A stretch of DNA of 64,000 nt, taken from contig NZ_CP019332.1 in the NCBI RefSeq assembly GCF_002163855.1, positions 2,583,145 to 2,647,144 of the forward strand, in the 5' to 3' direction. The position numbers and the translations under genes are program-made. This DNA comes from Winogradskyella sp. PC-19 (GTDB lineage Bacteria > Bacteroidota > Bacteroidia > Flavobacteriales > Flavobacteriaceae). The notes under the pieces were generated by a model, which was not told where the DNA came from, did not search any database, and saw only the letters and a program-made list of their open reading frames with translations. Shown piece after piece: positions 45,641 through 55,616 of the stretch; position 1 is the first letter of the stretch; every line of letters begins with the position of its first letter.

Positions 45641-48256
45641 ATGAAGTCTCAAGATATCCGTAATACATTCCTTGAATTTTTCAAGAAAAAACAGCATCAA
45701 ATTGTTCCGTCGGCTCCAATGGTTTTAAAGAATGACCCAACGTTGATGTTTGTAAACTCGGGTATGGCACCGTTTAAAGAATATTTTTTAGGGAATTCTA
45801 AACCAAAAAGTAACAGGATTTCTGATACTCAAAAATGCTTAAGAGTTTCTGGTAAGCACAATGACTTGGAAGAAGTGGGTTATGATACCTATCATCATAC
45901 CTTATTTGAAATGCTTGGAAATTGGAGTTTTGGTGATTACTTTAAAAAAGAAGCTATTGCTTGGGCTTGGGAATTGTTGACTGAAGTTTACGGTATTGAT
46001 AAAGATATACTTTATGTAACTGTTTTTGAAGGTAGCGATGACAATGACAACCTTAAAATGGATACTGAAGCTTATGATATTTGGAAGCAATACATAGCGG
46101 AAGACCGCATCCTAAAAGGCAATAAAAAGGACAATTTTTGGGAAATGGGAGAGCAAGGTCCTTGTGGTCCTTGTAGTGAAATCCATGTCGATATCCGTTC
46201 TGCCGAAGAAAAAGAAAAAGTAGACGGTAAGTCATTAGTAAACATGGACCATCCGCATGTGGTTGAGATATGGAATTTAGTTTTCATGCAATACAACAGA
46301 AAAGCTAATGGTAGTCTAGAAAATCTTCCTAACAAGCATATCGATACAGGTATGGGCTTTGAGCGTTTATGTATGGTTTTGCAAGATGTAAAGTCTAACT
46401 ACGACACTGATGTTTTTACACCAATTATTCGTGAGATTGAAGCCATAACAAACTCAGACTACGGAAAAGATAATGAAACGGATATTGCTATCCGTGTTAT
46501 TTCTGACCATGTTAGAGCAGTTGCATTTTCTATTGCCGACGGCCAATTGCCAAGTAATACAGGTGCGGGTTATGTGATAAGACGTATTTTAAGACGTGCT
46601 ATCAGATATGGCTTTACTTTTTTAGATACTAAAGAACCGTTTATATACAGATTAGTTGACGTTTTGAGTAAAAAAATGGGAAAAGCTTTTCCTGAATTGA
46701 AAGCTCAAAAACATTTGATTGAAAATGTCATTAAAGAAGAAGAAGCGTCTTTTTTAAGAACTTTAGAACAAGGTTTAATTCTATTGAATCGGATAGTTGA
46801 AGAAACAAAAGGAGACACAATTTCTGGCGAAAAAGCATTTGAGTTGTATGATACGTATGGTTTCCCGATAGATTTAACGGCGTTGATTCTCTCAGAAAAG
46901 AATTTAAAATTAGACCAACAAGGTTTCGAAAAATATCTTGAAGAACAGAAAAACCGTTCGCGAAAAGCGGGAGAAATGTCTACAGATGATTGGACTGTTT
47001 TAGATAACGACACAGAGCAAGAATTTATAGGTTACGACGCACTTGACGCTAATGTTAAGATTACTAAATACCGGAAAGTAACCTCTAAAAAAGATGGCGA
47101 AATGTATCAGTTAGTATTCAATCTAACACCATTTTATGCTGAAGGTGGCGGTCAAGTTGGCGATAAAGGCTATTTACAAGATACCCATGGCGATGTTGTA
47201 TACATTGTAGATACAAAGAAAGAGAATAATGAGATTATTCATTTTGCTAAAAATTTACCAGATCATTTAAATGAAGTGTTTAAAGCTGTTGTAGATCAAA
47301 AACAGCGTCATAGAACCGAATGTAATCATACTGCTACACATTTATTACATCAAGCACTTAGAGAGATTTTAGGCGAGCATGTAGAGCAAAAAGGATCTGC
47401 AGTACATTCTAAATATCTACGTTTTGATTTCTCACATTTTTCTAAACTGACCGTTGAGCAACTTAGAGATGTCGAGAATTTTGTAAATGCACGTATCGTA
47501 GGTAAGCTGTCTTTAGAAGAGAGCAGAAATGTGCCAATGGAAAAAGCTATTGAAGATGGTGCTATGGCATTATTTGGTGAAAAATATGGCGATACAGTAA
47601 GAACTATAAAGTTTGGACAGTCTATTGAATTATGTGGTGGAACACACGTAAATAACACAAGTGATATCTGGCATTTTAAAATCCGCTCTGAAGGTGCTGT
47701 TGCATCGGGTATTAGGCGTATTGAAGCCATAACTAACGATGCGGTTAAGGATTTTTATTTTGAGAATAACCGAGCGTATTTTGAAATGAAAGACATGCTC
47801 AATAACGCACAAGAACCAGTTAAAGCATTACAGAGTTTACAAGCTGAAAATAACGATTTAAAAAAGCAAGTTGAACAACTTTTAAAGGATAAGACCAAAA
47901 ATCTAAAAGGCGATTTAAAAAATGAAATTTCCGAGGTAAATGGTGTTCAGTTTTTAGCTAAAAAAGTAGATTTAGATGCTGGCGGAATTAAAGATTTATG
48001 TTTTGAGTTAGGTCAGAATACTGATAACCTCTTTTTATTATTTGGAAGCCAGGCCAACGGAAAGGCAATTCTTTCTTGTTATATATCAAAGGAATTGGTG
48101 ACAAGTAAAGGTTTTAATGCAGGTACAATCGTTAGAGAGCTTGGAAAGCATATTCAAGGCGGTGGTGGCGGTCAGCCATTTTTTGCAACTGCTGGTGGTA
48201 AAAATCCTGATGGGATTGATGCTGCGCTTGATGCTGTTAAGTCATATATCGAGTAG
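45641..48256 (+). CDS. alaS: Alanyl-tRNA synthetase
   Basis: An 871-residue class II synthetase. The catalytic core has the early motif [19 protein letters not shown] and [14 protein letters not shown] (motif 2/3 region). The editing domain carries the zinc-binding [12 protein letters not shown] and CGGTHV, and the C-terminal end is the oligomerisation domain. The start is placed at ATG 45641 ([14 protein letters not shown]), where family homology begins. The frame is open 38 codons further upstream but that part has no homology and would overlap the promoter region. It is divergent from the M23 gene. Confidence 0.97.
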   Translation: MKSQDIRNTFLEFFKKKQHQIVPSAPMVLKNDPTLMFVNSGMAPFKEYFLGNSKPKSNRISDTQKCLRVSGKHNDLEEVGYDTYHHTLFEMLGNWSFGDYFKKEAIAWAWELLTEVYGIDKDILYVTVFEGSDDNDNLKMDTEAYDIWKQYIAEDRILKGNKKDNFWEMGEQGPCGPCSEIHVDIRSAEEKEKVDGKSLVNMDHPHVVEIWNLVFMQYNRKANGSLENLPNKHIDTGMGFERLCMVLQDVKSNYDTDVFTPIIREIEAITNSDYGKDNETDIAIRVISDHVRAVAFSIADGQLPSNTGAGYVIRRILRRAIRYGFTFLDTKEPFIYRLVDVLSKKMGKAFPELKAQKHLIENVIKEEEASFLRTLEQGLILLNRIVEETKGDTISGEKAFELYDTYGFPIDLTALILSEKNLKLDQQGFEKYLEEQKNRSRKAGEMSTDDWTVLDNDTEQEFIGYDALDANVKITKYRKVTSKKDGEMYQLVFNLTPFYAEGGGQVGDKGYLQDTHGDVVYIVDTKKENNEIIHFAKNLPDHLNEVFKAVVDQKQRHRTECNHTATHLLHQALREILGEHVEQKGSAVHSKYLRFDFSHFSKLTVEQLRDVENFVNARIVGKLSLEESRNVPMEKAIEDGAMALFGEKYGDTVRTIKFGQSIELCGGTHVNNTSDIWHFKIRSEGAVASGIRRIEAITNDAVKDFYFENNRAYFEMKDMLNNAQEPVKALQSLQAENNDLKKQVEQLLKDKTKNLKGDLKNEISEVNGVQFLAKKVDLDAGGIKDLCFELGQNTDNLFLLFGSQANGKAILSCYISKELVTSKGFNAGTIVRELGKHIQGGGGGQPFFATAGGKNPDGIDAALDAVKSYIE

Positions 48257-48269
48257 TATTTTTTGATAT

Positions 48270-49229
48270 ATGAATCTTCAAACCAAAATACCACTTAAAC
48301 CACAACGTTTTAATCAGATAGATTATAACTCTAAAGTAGTATTGTTGGGTTCCTGTTTTTCTGAAAACATTGGAGATAAATTTCAGTATTTTAAATTTCA
48401 AAGTTTACAAAATCCTTTTGGTATACAGTTTCATCCTGTAGCTATCGAACGATTGATTACAGATGCTATTAATCAAAAAAAGTTTGCAGAAGAAGACATT
48501 TTTTTTCAGAATGAGCAATGGCATTGTTTTGATGCACACTCAAAATTCAGTAACTCAGATAAAAATCATTTATTAAGTCAACTTAATAATTCAATTTCTA
48601 TAACACATAAGTTTCTTAGTGAGGCTAAACATATTGTAATTACTCTAGGTACTGCTTGGGTATATCGTTTTATTGAGAACGATAAATTTGTTGCTAATTG
48701 TCATAAAGTGCCGCAGAAAAAGTTTTTAAAGGAGTTACTTTCTGTAGAACAGATTACGGAATCACTTGATGCAATAATTAGTCTTGTTAAATCTGTCAAC
48801 CCAGATGTCAATTTCATTTTTACGGTTTCTCCTGTTAGACATGTTAAGGACGGTTTTGTAGAAAATACGCTAAGCAAAGCACATTTAATAACTGCCATTC
48901 ATAATCTACTATCACTTAGAAGAGAGCCAAGAAATCTAAATTATTTTCCTTCTTACGAAATTATGATGGATGAGCTTCGAGATTATAGGTTTTACAATGA
49001 AGATATGCTGCATCCAAATCAAACAGCTGTAAATTATATTTGGGAGAAATTCAGAAAAGTATGTATTTCTGTGGGAGCCAATCAATTAATGGATGAGGTT
49101 GAAATCATTCAAAAAGGCTTGGCACATAAACCGTTTAATCCAGAATCAGAATCTCATAAAAAGTTTGTTTTAAAATTAAAAAAGCAACAAAAAAATATTT
49201 CAATAAAATATTCTCATATTACTTTTTAA
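48270..49229 (+). CDS. GSCFA-domain protein
   Basis: A 319-residue cytoplasmic protein with the family signature VLLGSCFSENIGDKFQ, then ITLGTAWVYR and FTVSPVRHVKDG, followed by DMLHPNQTAVNYIWEKF. This domain is SGNH-hydrolase-like: Ser in GSCF and His in HPN could form the active pair. Substrate is not known. It follows alaS by 13 bases and overlaps coaD tail to tail by 11 bases. Confidence 0.9.
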   Translation: MNLQTKIPLKPQRFNQIDYNSKVVLLGSCFSENIGDKFQYFKFQSLQNPFGIQFHPVAIERLITDAINQKKFAEEDIFFQNEQWHCFDAHSKFSNSDKNHLLSQLNNSISITHKFLSEAKHIVITLGTAWVYRFIENDKFVANCHKVPQKKFLKELLSVEQITESLDAIISLVKSVNPDVNFIFTVSPVRHVKDGFVENTLSKAHLITAIHNLLSLRREPRNLNYFPSYEIMMDELRDYRFYNEDMLHPNQTAVNYIWEKFRKVCISVGANQLMDEVEIIQKGLAHKPFNPESESHKKFVLKLKKQQKNISIKYSHITF

Positions 49230-49677
49230 TCGCAACACTTTCAGGCACTAATTTTGTGTAGTCTCCGTTATTTCGAATTACATCTCTAACTATTGATGAT
49301 GAAATATATGAGGTGTTAGCAGCAGTTAGTAGGAAAACTGTTTCGATTTTTGAGAGCTTTCTATTAGTGTGAGCAATAGCTTTTTCAAACTCAAAATCTG
49401 CAGGATTCCTTAAGCCTCTTAAAATAAATTCGGCATTAATTTCTTTACAAAAATCGATAGTTAATCCCTTATAAGTAACCACCTTGACTTTAGGTTCATT
49501 TTTAAAAGATTGCTCGATAAATACTTTTCGTTCTTCTAGAGAAAACATGTATTTTTTTTCAGCATTTACTCCAATAGCTACAACAACTTCATCAAAAAGT
49601 TTAATACCGCGATTTATGATGTCGTAGTGCCCTAAAGTAATTGGGTCAAAAGAACCTGGGAAAATTGCTCGTTTCAT
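49219..49677 (-). CDS. coaD: Phosphopantetheine adenylyltransferase
   Basis: A 152-residue nucleotidyltransferase that makes dephospho-CoA from 4'-phosphopantetheine and ATP. The N-terminal motif AIFPGSFDPITLGHYDII contains the TxGH site, and FILRGLRNPADFEFE and ISSSIVRDVIR follow. Size and motifs match the family. It is tail to tail with the GSCFA gene (11-base overlap). Confidence 0.97.
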   Translation of the reverse strand: MKRAIFPGSFDPITLGHYDIINRGIKLFDEVVVAIGVNAEKKYMFSLEERKVFIEQSFKNEPKVKVVTYKGLTIDFCKEINAEFILRGLRNPADFEFEKAIAHTNRKLSKIETVFLLTAANTSYISSSIVRDVIRNNGDYTKLVPESVAIKK

Positions 49678-49722
49678 ACTAGTTGATACTAAATTAAGCG
49701 CTGTTTTGGTTTATAAGCTTTA

Positions 49723-49730
49723 CAAAGATA
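49723..49730 (-). promoter_or_regulatory. -7 box of coaD
   Basis: The complement reads TATCTTTG (TAnnTTTG), 46 bases before the coaD start, in the short gap before the zinc-ribbon gene's stop. A TTG lies too far upstream for a standard spacing. Confidence 0.4.
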
Positions 49731-49740
49731 ACTCTAAAAA

Positions 49741-50349
49741 TTAATCTCTGTCTATTTCAAAGATGAACTCTTCAGCATATAGGCTTTGTATCTCTTCGGT
49801 CAAATAACCTTCTGTATTTTCTTCTTGATAATTTACTGATTTGTCGATATCATTAATCCCCGATTTTTTATCGACTTCATAATCGTTAAAAGTTAAGAAT
49901 ATACTATCAGCTTCAATAGCACTAACTTTTGCAGTAGTGTAAAATCCAGAAGTACTACCTGTTATACTATATATGTCTCCGACTTGAGGTGATTGTATAT
50001 AAATTGCTTCGTTCTTTTTATCTTGAGCATTTGAGTAAGAAAACCAAGCAACCAAAGCACCAATTATTCCTATACCAGCAAAGTGTTTTATAGGAACTCC
50101 TCGATGTTTTTCTAAATCAAATTTTTGCTGAATTTGCTGAGGTAATTCTTTGAGTTTATATGTGCGTTTACAATTGTCGCATTCTAAGACGTTTACTTTT
50201 CCTAATGGAAAAATCGGAATCCAATATATGTAAGCGTATTTACCGAAAACACTGTAAGTCATTGATGTTTGTTCATTACAGTTTGGACAATTTACATTAC
50301 TTAATTTTCCGTCTTTTAGTCTGGATGAATTTGTTCCGTAGAATACCAT
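49741..50349 (-). CDS. Zinc-ribbon membrane protein of unknown function
   Basis: A 202-residue protein. An N-terminal zinc ribbon has CPNCNEQ and CDNCKRTYKL pairs (residues about 21-24 and 57-60), one membrane helix (FAGIGIIGALVAWFSY) follows, and a C-terminal beta-rich extracytoplasmic domain of about 90 residues ends in EEFIFEIDRD. No enzyme motif is visible. It lies between ddl and coaD on the same strand but with gaps of 44 and 63 bases. I do not recognise a family name. Confidence 0.8.
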   Translation of the reverse strand: MVFYGTNSSRLKDGKLSNVNCPNCNEQTSMTYSVFGKYAYIYWIPIFPLGKVNVLECDNCKRTYKLKELPQQIQQKFDLEKHRGVPIKHFAGIGIIGALVAWFSYSNAQDKKNEAIYIQSPQVGDIYSITGSTSGFYTTAKVSAIEADSIFLTFNDYEVDKKSGINDIDKSVNYQEENTEGYLTEEIQSLYAEEFIFEIDRD

Positions 50350-50393
50350 TATAATTTGATGATTAGTTAGTTATATAGCCTTAAATATAGACA

Positions 50394-51371
50394 TTATTTA
50401 GTCATTGCCTCTTCGATAGCATTACCGAACAAATCATTAAGTAAAATACCTGCGGCAGCTGCTTGCTGTGGTAAAATACTTTCTTTTGTAAGACCTGGAA
50501 CAGTATTGACTTCTAATAAGTACGGTTCGTCGTCTTTAAAAATAAATTCGCTGCGACTAAAACCACTCATTTTTAGTGTTTCATATATTTTTTTAGCTTC
50601 CGTACGAACTTTGTTCTCGTAATCCTCTGAGATACGAGCTGGTGTTATTTCTTGAGACTTGCCTTCGTATTTGGCTTGGTAATCAAAGAAATCATTTTCA
50701 GAAACGATTTCGGTAATAGGTAATACTTTGGTTTTACCCTTATAAGAAATCACACCTACAGAAACTTCTACACCATCTAAAAATTGCTCAATAATAATCT
50801 CGTCGTCTTCTTCAAAAGAATTTTGTATTGCAGCTTTTAAATCTTCTGCTTTGTAAACTTTAGAAATTCCAAAACTACTACCAGCTTTGTTTGCTTTGAC
50901 AAAACAGGGTAAACCAACTTTTTTTACAATAGCTGATTCATCAATTGTGTCTCCAAGGTTTAGATAATAACTCTCAGCAGTTTTAATGCCAAATGGTTTT
51001 AAACTTGCAAGTAAGTCACGTTTATTAAAGGTCAATGCTGCTTGATACATGTTACAACTGGTTTGAGCAATACCAAGTAATTCAAAATAACCTTGCATAA
51101 AACCATCTTCACCTGGAGAGCCATGAATAGCGTTAAAAACACAATCAAACGTTACCTTTTTACCATCGATTAATACTGAAAAATCATCTTTGTTTATTGG
51201 TGTTTCTTCGTTATTTTCGGCAACATAAACCCATTTGTTTTTAAAAATGTGTATGGCATAAGGTGTATATTTATTTCGGTCTAAAGTATCATAAACCATG
51301 CTGCCGCTTTTTAGCGAAATTTGATACTCACTTGAGTAACCACCCATAATAATTGCAATATTCTTCAGCAT
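50394..51371 (-). CDS. ddl: D-alanine--D-alanine ligase
   Basis: A 325-residue ATP-grasp enzyme that makes the D-Ala-D-Ala dipeptide for peptidoglycan. Family motifs: IMGGYSSEYQISLKSG, HGSPGEDGFMQG, VKANKAGSSFGISK, and the C-terminal LLEVNTVPGLTKES. The direct substrate loop looks complete, and the enzyme is likely active. Single gene, divergent from the PASTA-protein gene. Confidence 0.96.
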   Translation of the reverse strand: MLKNIAIIMGGYSSEYQISLKSGSMVYDTLDRNKYTPYAIHIFKNKWVYVAENNEETPINKDDFSVLIDGKKVTFDCVFNAIHGSPGEDGFMQGYFELLGIAQTSCNMYQAALTFNKRDLLASLKPFGIKTAESYYLNLGDTIDESAIVKKVGLPCFVKANKAGSSFGISKVYKAEDLKAAIQNSFEEDDEIIIEQFLDGVEVSVGVISYKGKTKVLPITEIVSENDFFDYQAKYEGKSQEITPARISEDYENKVRTEAKKIYETLKMSGFSRSEFIFKDDEPYLLEVNTVPGLTKESILPQQAAAAGILLNDLFGNAIEEAMTK

Positions 51372-51498
51372 AATAACCTTATGAAATTTGTGTTATGTAA
51401 ATGTATTAATAATTTTTTTTCACGAACAAAAATCGATTTGTAAATTACAAGCGTATATAAAAAAACAAAATCCATAAACTACAAACTACTATTTTCAT

Positions 51499-51506
51499 TA
51501 GTTTTG
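51499..51506 (+). promoter_or_regulatory. -7 box of the PASTA-protein gene
   Basis: TAGTTTTG matches TAnnTTTG and ends 17 bases before ATG 51524. It overlaps the alternative GTG start at 51506, which argues that the ATG is the true start. Confidence 0.45.
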
Positions 51507-51523
51507 TGAACAATTTTTATAGC

Positions 51524-52084
51524 ATGAGTATTATTAAATTCTTGACGAGTAAAGTGTTTTTTAAGCAATTAGCTTTAGCAGTGGTTGCTGTTGTAGTTTT
51601 TTGTTTTTTGATTCTAAAATGGCTTGATGTTACAACAAATAATGGCGAATTTGTTACCGTGCCTGACCTTAAGGGAAAGTCTTTAGAAACAGTTAAGATT
51701 GAGTTGGATGACAAAGAACTAGCTATGGAAATCCAAGATTCGGCAAATTTTAATCCTAATTATCCGAAGTTTTCTGTAATAGAACAGGACCCAAGTGCAG
51801 GATCGCAAGTCAAAGAAAACAGAAAAATATATCTCACACTTAATCCGTCAGGTTATCGTAAGGTTGCAGTGCCAGCAATTATGAGAAGAACATATAGACA
51901 AGCAAAACCTACGCTTGAAGCTCTTGGCTTTAAAGTAGGTGAAACTACTTATATAGATAATATCGGTAAAGACGTTGTCTTAGGTATTAAACATAACGGT
52001 AAAAACATCAAAGTTGGAGATAAGCTACCATTAACAACAAAAATCGATTTGGTTTTAGGTAATGGTAATCGAGCTTCAAATTAA
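51524..52084 (+). CDS. PASTA-domain membrane protein
   Basis: A 186-residue protein with an N-terminal membrane helix (LALAVVAVVVFCFLILKWL) and two to three extracytoplasmic PASTA domains (VTVPDLKGKSLETVKIELDDKEL, VAVPAIMRRTYRQAKPTLEALGF). PASTA modules recognise cell-wall muropeptides. There is no kinase or penicillin-binding domain, so it is a stand-alone PASTA protein. It precedes the pseudouridine synthase gene by 3 bases. The start ATG 51524 is preferred over GTG 51506 because of the promoter position. Confidence 0.9.
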   Translation: MSIIKFLTSKVFFKQLALAVVAVVVFCFLILKWLDVTTNNGEFVTVPDLKGKSLETVKIELDDKELAMEIQDSANFNPNYPKFSVIEQDPSAGSQVKENRKIYLTLNPSGYRKVAVPAIMRRTYRQAKPTLEALGFKVGETTYIDNIGKDVVLGIKHNGKNIKVGDKLPLTTKIDLVLGNGNRASN

Positions 52085-52087
52085 AAT

Positions 52088-53119
52088 ATGGATACAACTC
52101 CAGAACTTCCGCCCAATAATGATTTATATGAGCATCATAAAATCGTTGTAGATAAAGGTCAAAATCCACTTCGTATTGACAAATACTTGATGAATTTTAT
52201 CGAGAATGCTACGCGTAACAAAATACAAGCTGCTGCAAAAGACGGAAGTATTTTTGTAAATGATGTTGCTGTAAAGTCAAATTACAAAGTCAAGCCATTT
52301 GATGTTATTCGTGTAAAGTTTGAACATCCGCCATTTGAAAATTTACTGGTCGGCGAAGACATGCCTCTAGATATTGTTTACGAAGATGATGACTTGTTAG
52401 TAGTTAATAAACCAGCAGGTATTGTTGTACATCCTGGTCACGGAAATTATTCAGGTACATTAATCAACGCACTGATTTTTCATTTCGAAAACTTACCAAA
52501 AAACTCTAGTGACCGACCTGGCTTGGTGCACCGAATTGACAAAGACACCAGTGGCTTACTTGTAGTGGCAAAGACAGAACATGCTATGGCACATTTGTCA
52601 AAACAGTTTAAGGATAAAACTAGTGAGCGTGAATATGTAGCCATTGTTTGGGGAAATGTAAAAGAAGACCAAGGTACTGTCGAAGGCCATATTGGTCGTC
52701 ACCCTAAAAATCGTTTACAGAACACAGTCTATGAAGGTGATGATATTAACAAAGGCAAACCTGCTGTAACGCATTACAAGGTCATCGAACGCTTAGGTTA
52801 TGTCACGCTATTAAGTTGTAAGCTAGAAACTGGTCGTACACATCAAATCCGTGTGCACATGAAGCATATTGGTCATACGCTTTTTAACGATGAACGTTAT
52901 GGAGGAAATTTAATCCTTAAGGGCACGACATTTACCAAATACAAACAGTTTGTAAGTAACTGCTTTAAAGTGTTACCACGACAAGCCTTACATGCCAAGA
53001 CTTTAGGGTTTGAGCATCCAGTTACAGGAAAGCAGATGAGCTTTAATACAGATGTTCCTAAAGATATGCAACAGTGTATCGAAAAGTGGAGACATTATGC
53101 AAAGCATCAAGAAAACTAA
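52088..53119 (+). CDS. RluA-family pseudouridine synthase (RluD-like)
   Basis: A 343-residue pseudouridine synthase. An N-terminal S4 RNA-binding domain (RIDKYLMNFIENATRNKIQAAAK, about 30-80) precedes the catalytic domain with HRIDKDTSGLLVVAKT, where Asp151 is the catalytic residue, and GRTHQIRVHMKHIGH. It is likely to modify 23S rRNA (RluD-type), but the exact target is not readable. Forms a pair with the PASTA gene (3-base gap), an arrangement common in this family of bacteria. Confidence 0.93.
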   Translation: MDTTPELPPNNDLYEHHKIVVDKGQNPLRIDKYLMNFIENATRNKIQAAAKDGSIFVNDVAVKSNYKVKPFDVIRVKFEHPPFENLLVGEDMPLDIVYEDDDLLVVNKPAGIVVHPGHGNYSGTLINALIFHFENLPKNSSDRPGLVHRIDKDTSGLLVVAKTEHAMAHLSKQFKDKTSEREYVAIVWGNVKEDQGTVEGHIGRHPKNRLQNTVYEGDDINKGKPAVTHYKVIERLGYVTLLSCKLETGRTHQIRVHMKHIGHTLFNDERYGGNLILKGTTFTKYKQFVSNCFKVLPRQALHAKTLGFEHPVTGKQMSFNTDVPKDMQQCIEKWRHYAKHQEN

Positions 53120-53173
53120 TAGTAGTATTCGCAATTATTCTTAAATCTTATTTTAATTCTTGTATTGACGTTG

Positions 53174-53181
53174 TAACTTTG
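53174..53181 (+). promoter_or_regulatory. -7 box of yaaA
   Basis: TAACTTTG matches TAnnTTTG and lies 21 bases before the ATG of yaaA at 53202. Confidence 0.45.
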
Positions 53182-53201
53182 ATTCAGAAAAAGAATTAGT
53201 T

Positions 53202-53960
53202 ATGAAGTTAGTATTATCTCCAGCAAAATCTTTAGATTTTGATAGTAAACTCCCAACACCAAAAACAACCGAAAGTTGCTTTTTGGCAGAGGCAGAGCGC
53301 ATCAATAAATTATTAAAAAAGAAATCTCCAAAAGCGTTATCTAAACTCATGCATATTTCTGACAATTTAGGCCAGCTTAACTACGAGCGCAACCAAGATT
53401 GGTCATTACCATTTACTTCAGATAATGCACGCCCAGCAGTTTATGCGTTTAATGGTGATGTGTATCGTGGATTAGATGCATATACTATTGATACCAAGAA
53501 ATTAGATAAAGTTGAAGATACAGTAAGAATCATTTCAGGATTATATGGAATTTTAAAGCCATTGGATTTGATACAACCTTATCGTTTAGAAATGGGAACA
53601 AAATTTCCGGTAGGTAAAAATAAAAACTTGTATGAATTCTGGAGAAAGAAGGTTACACAATCACTAAACGATGAGTTAGAAGACAACGAATTGTTTTTAA
53701 ACCTAGCCAGTAACGAGTACTTTAAAGCTATAGATACAAAAGCCTTAAAAGTACCTGTGATTACTATTAATTTTAAAGAATTTAAAGGCGATAAGTATAA
53801 GACGATAGCCATTTTTGCAAAGTTAGCACGTGGTTTAATGACGCGTTATATCATTGATACAGATGCTAAGACTTTAGAAGATATTAAAGGTTTTAACCTC
53901 GATAACTATGGTTTTAGTGAGGAATTATCTTCCGATAACGAGTTGGTTTTTGTGAGATAG
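53202..53960 (+). CDS. yaaA: Peroxide stress protein YaaA
   Basis: A 252-residue protein of the YaaA/DUF328 family with the start LVLSPAKSLDF and the conserved YAFNGDVYRGLDAYT, ISGLYGILKPLDLIQPYRLEMG and FKGDKYKTIAIFAKLARGLMTRYI. In E. coli YaaA lowers intracellular iron under peroxide stress. The gene is monocistronic or leads a small set with the next gene 29 bases on. Confidence 0.95.
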   Translation: MKLVLSPAKSLDFDSKLPTPKTTESCFLAEAERINKLLKKKSPKALSKLMHISDNLGQLNYERNQDWSLPFTSDNARPAVYAFNGDVYRGLDAYTIDTKKLDKVEDTVRIISGLYGILKPLDLIQPYRLEMGTKFPVGKNKNLYEFWRKKVTQSLNDELEDNELFLNLASNEYFKAIDTKALKVPVITINFKEFKGDKYKTIAIFAKLARGLMTRYIIDTDAKTLEDIKGFNLDNYGFSEELSSDNELVFVR

Positions 53961-53989
53961 TTTCTATATTTAAGCATCAATATTAATCG

Positions 53990-54712
53990 ATGCACTATTA
54001 TTTACTTATTGCTCTACAGGTTTTTTGCCTTTATCATATATATAAAAATCACAAGCCCTATTATTGGTTCTTTGTGATTTTTTTTATCCCAGTTTTAGGA
54101 GGTGTATTTTATATTATCACTCAGGTCTTGACAACAAGAGATGTTGATACTTTTCAGAAAGAAATCACATCAATAGTTAATCCGACTAAGAAAATAAAAG
54201 ACCTAGAAAAGAAGATCGAATTTACAGATACCTATACTAATCGTATAGATTTAGCAGATGCTTATTTTGAAATCAAAGCCTACCAAAATTCGATTTCTAA
54301 TTATAAGAAGACCTTAGAAGATGAAGTTCAGAATGCGACATATTCACATCAACAATTAATTTTGTGTTATTTTCAATTGAAAGATTTTGAAAATGTCATT
54401 TACCATGTTGAAAAGATAAAAGCTAAACCCGAATTCAAGGGTTCTGTTCAGCAGTTTTACTACGGATTAGCATTAAGAGAAAAAGGACAACTTGAAGCTG
54501 CTGAAGTTCAGTTAAAAGAAATTGACAGACCGTATTCTAATTATAATGAACGTTTAGAGTTAGCTAAGTTTTATCTTGAAAATAATAGAAAAGAAGATGG
54601 CAAGTCTATACTCATAGATATTAGTAGCGAAGCAAAGCATATGACAAAGCCTAATCGTAGATTGTTTCGACAAACAATAAATGAAGTTGAGCAACTGTTA
54701 AAACAACTATAG
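53990..54712 (+). CDS. Membrane protein with PLDc_N-like N-terminus and TPR region
   Basis: A 240-residue protein. Two N-terminal membrane helices (LLIALQVFCLYHIY and YWFFVIFFIPVLGGVFYIITQVL, residues about 3-48) match the small PLD-nuclease N-terminal region. The rest (about 60-240) is a helical TPR-like cytosolic domain (FTDTYTNRIDLADAYFEIKAYQNSI). It has no nuclease active site. A role as a scaffold is plausible but unproven. Confidence 0.8.
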   Translation: MHYYLLIALQVFCLYHIYKNHKPYYWFFVIFFIPVLGGVFYIITQVLTTRDVDTFQKEITSIVNPTKKIKDLEKKIEFTDTYTNRIDLADAYFEIKAYQNSISNYKKTLEDEVQNATYSHQQLILCYFQLKDFENVIYHVEKIKAKPEFKGSVQQFYYGLALREKGQLEAAEVQLKEIDRPYSNYNERLELAKFYLENNRKEDGKSILIDISSEAKHMTKPNRRLFRQTINEVEQLLKQL

Positions 54713-54736
54713 TATTTCAGTAAAATAAAAAACAAT

Positions 54737-55525
54737 ATGAAACAAGCATTACAAATAGCTAATGGAGTCGCATTTGTCTTTACAGTATTTATCAATTATT
54801 TGTCTAATACAGGTGTTTTGAATAATACAACGATTGGTGAAGTGTCAGATAGTTATAGGTCTTTGTTTACGCCAGCAGGATATACATTTGCCATTTGGGG
54901 TATTATCTATCTTTTACTTTTAGGGTTTGTTATTTATCAAGGTAGAAGCCTATTTGTTAAAACAAATGATAATAGTTTTGTGCTTAAAATAGGTTGGTGG
55001 TTTATACTAAGCTGTGTATTCAATTGCTTATGGGTATTTGCATGGATATATGAGTATACAGGTTTGTCATGTGTCTTTATCTTTTTATTACTTTTTTCTT
55101 TATTAAAAATTGTGTGGAATAATCGTATGGAGTTAGATGATGAGCGTTTTTCAATCATTGCTTTTGTATGGTGGCCGTTTGTAATTTATAGTGGTTGGGT
55201 CACTGTTGCTAGTATTGCCAATGTGTCAACATATCTTATAAAAATTGATTGGAATGGTTTTGGAATTTCTGATATTACTTGGACTATTATTATGATTGTT
55301 ATCGCAGTAATAATTAATCTTGCTGCTACTTGGAAACGTAACATGCGAGAGTTTGCATTGGTAGGTGCTTGGGCTTTGTTAGGTATTGCTAATGCCAATA
55401 CCGATGTTAATACTACAATTTCAAGTATTGCTTTTGTAAGTGCGACGATTTTGTTGTTAAACTCTGCGATTCATGCTTTTATAAATAGAAAGAAGAATCC
55501 TTTTTTGAATTTTAAGAATAAGTAA
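54737..55525 (+). CDS. TspO/MBR-like tryptophan-rich membrane protein
   Basis: A 262-residue multi-pass membrane protein with seven or eight helices and many Trp residues: FTPAGYTFAIWGIIYLLL, FNCLWVFAWIYEY, VWWPFVIYSGWVTVA and MREFALVGAWALLGIANA. The pattern resembles the TspO/peripheral benzodiazepine receptor fold but the protein is longer than TspO (about 160 residues). TspO proteins bind porphyrins. The ligand here is unknown. It lies 24 bases after the previous gene. Confidence 0.8.
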   Translation: MKQALQIANGVAFVFTVFINYLSNTGVLNNTTIGEVSDSYRSLFTPAGYTFAIWGIIYLLLLGFVIYQGRSLFVKTNDNSFVLKIGWWFILSCVFNCLWVFAWIYEYTGLSCVFIFLLLFSLLKIVWNNRMELDDERFSIIAFVWWPFVIYSGWVTVASIANVSTYLIKIDWNGFGISDITWTIIMIVIAVIINLAATWKRNMREFALVGAWALLGIANANTDVNTTISSIAFVSATILLLNSAIHAFINRKKNPFLNFKNK

Positions 55526-55537
55526 TAAAAGTTAGTC

Positions 55538-55556
55538 CATACTGTAATTAACAGTA
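55538..55556 (+). promoter_or_regulatory. Small inverted repeat before the DEAD-box gene, overlapping a -7-like box
   Basis: ATACTGT-AATTA-ACAGTAT is a perfect 7-base inverted repeat. It runs into TATCTTCG, a near match to TAnnTTTG, about 55 bases before the helicase start. It may be an operator or a promoter-linked hairpin. Confidence 0.35.
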
Positions 55557-55616
55557 TCTTCGCGCCAATCAAAGGAGTGACCTAAATAAATAGAGTTTGC
55601 TTCAAAAACTTTATAT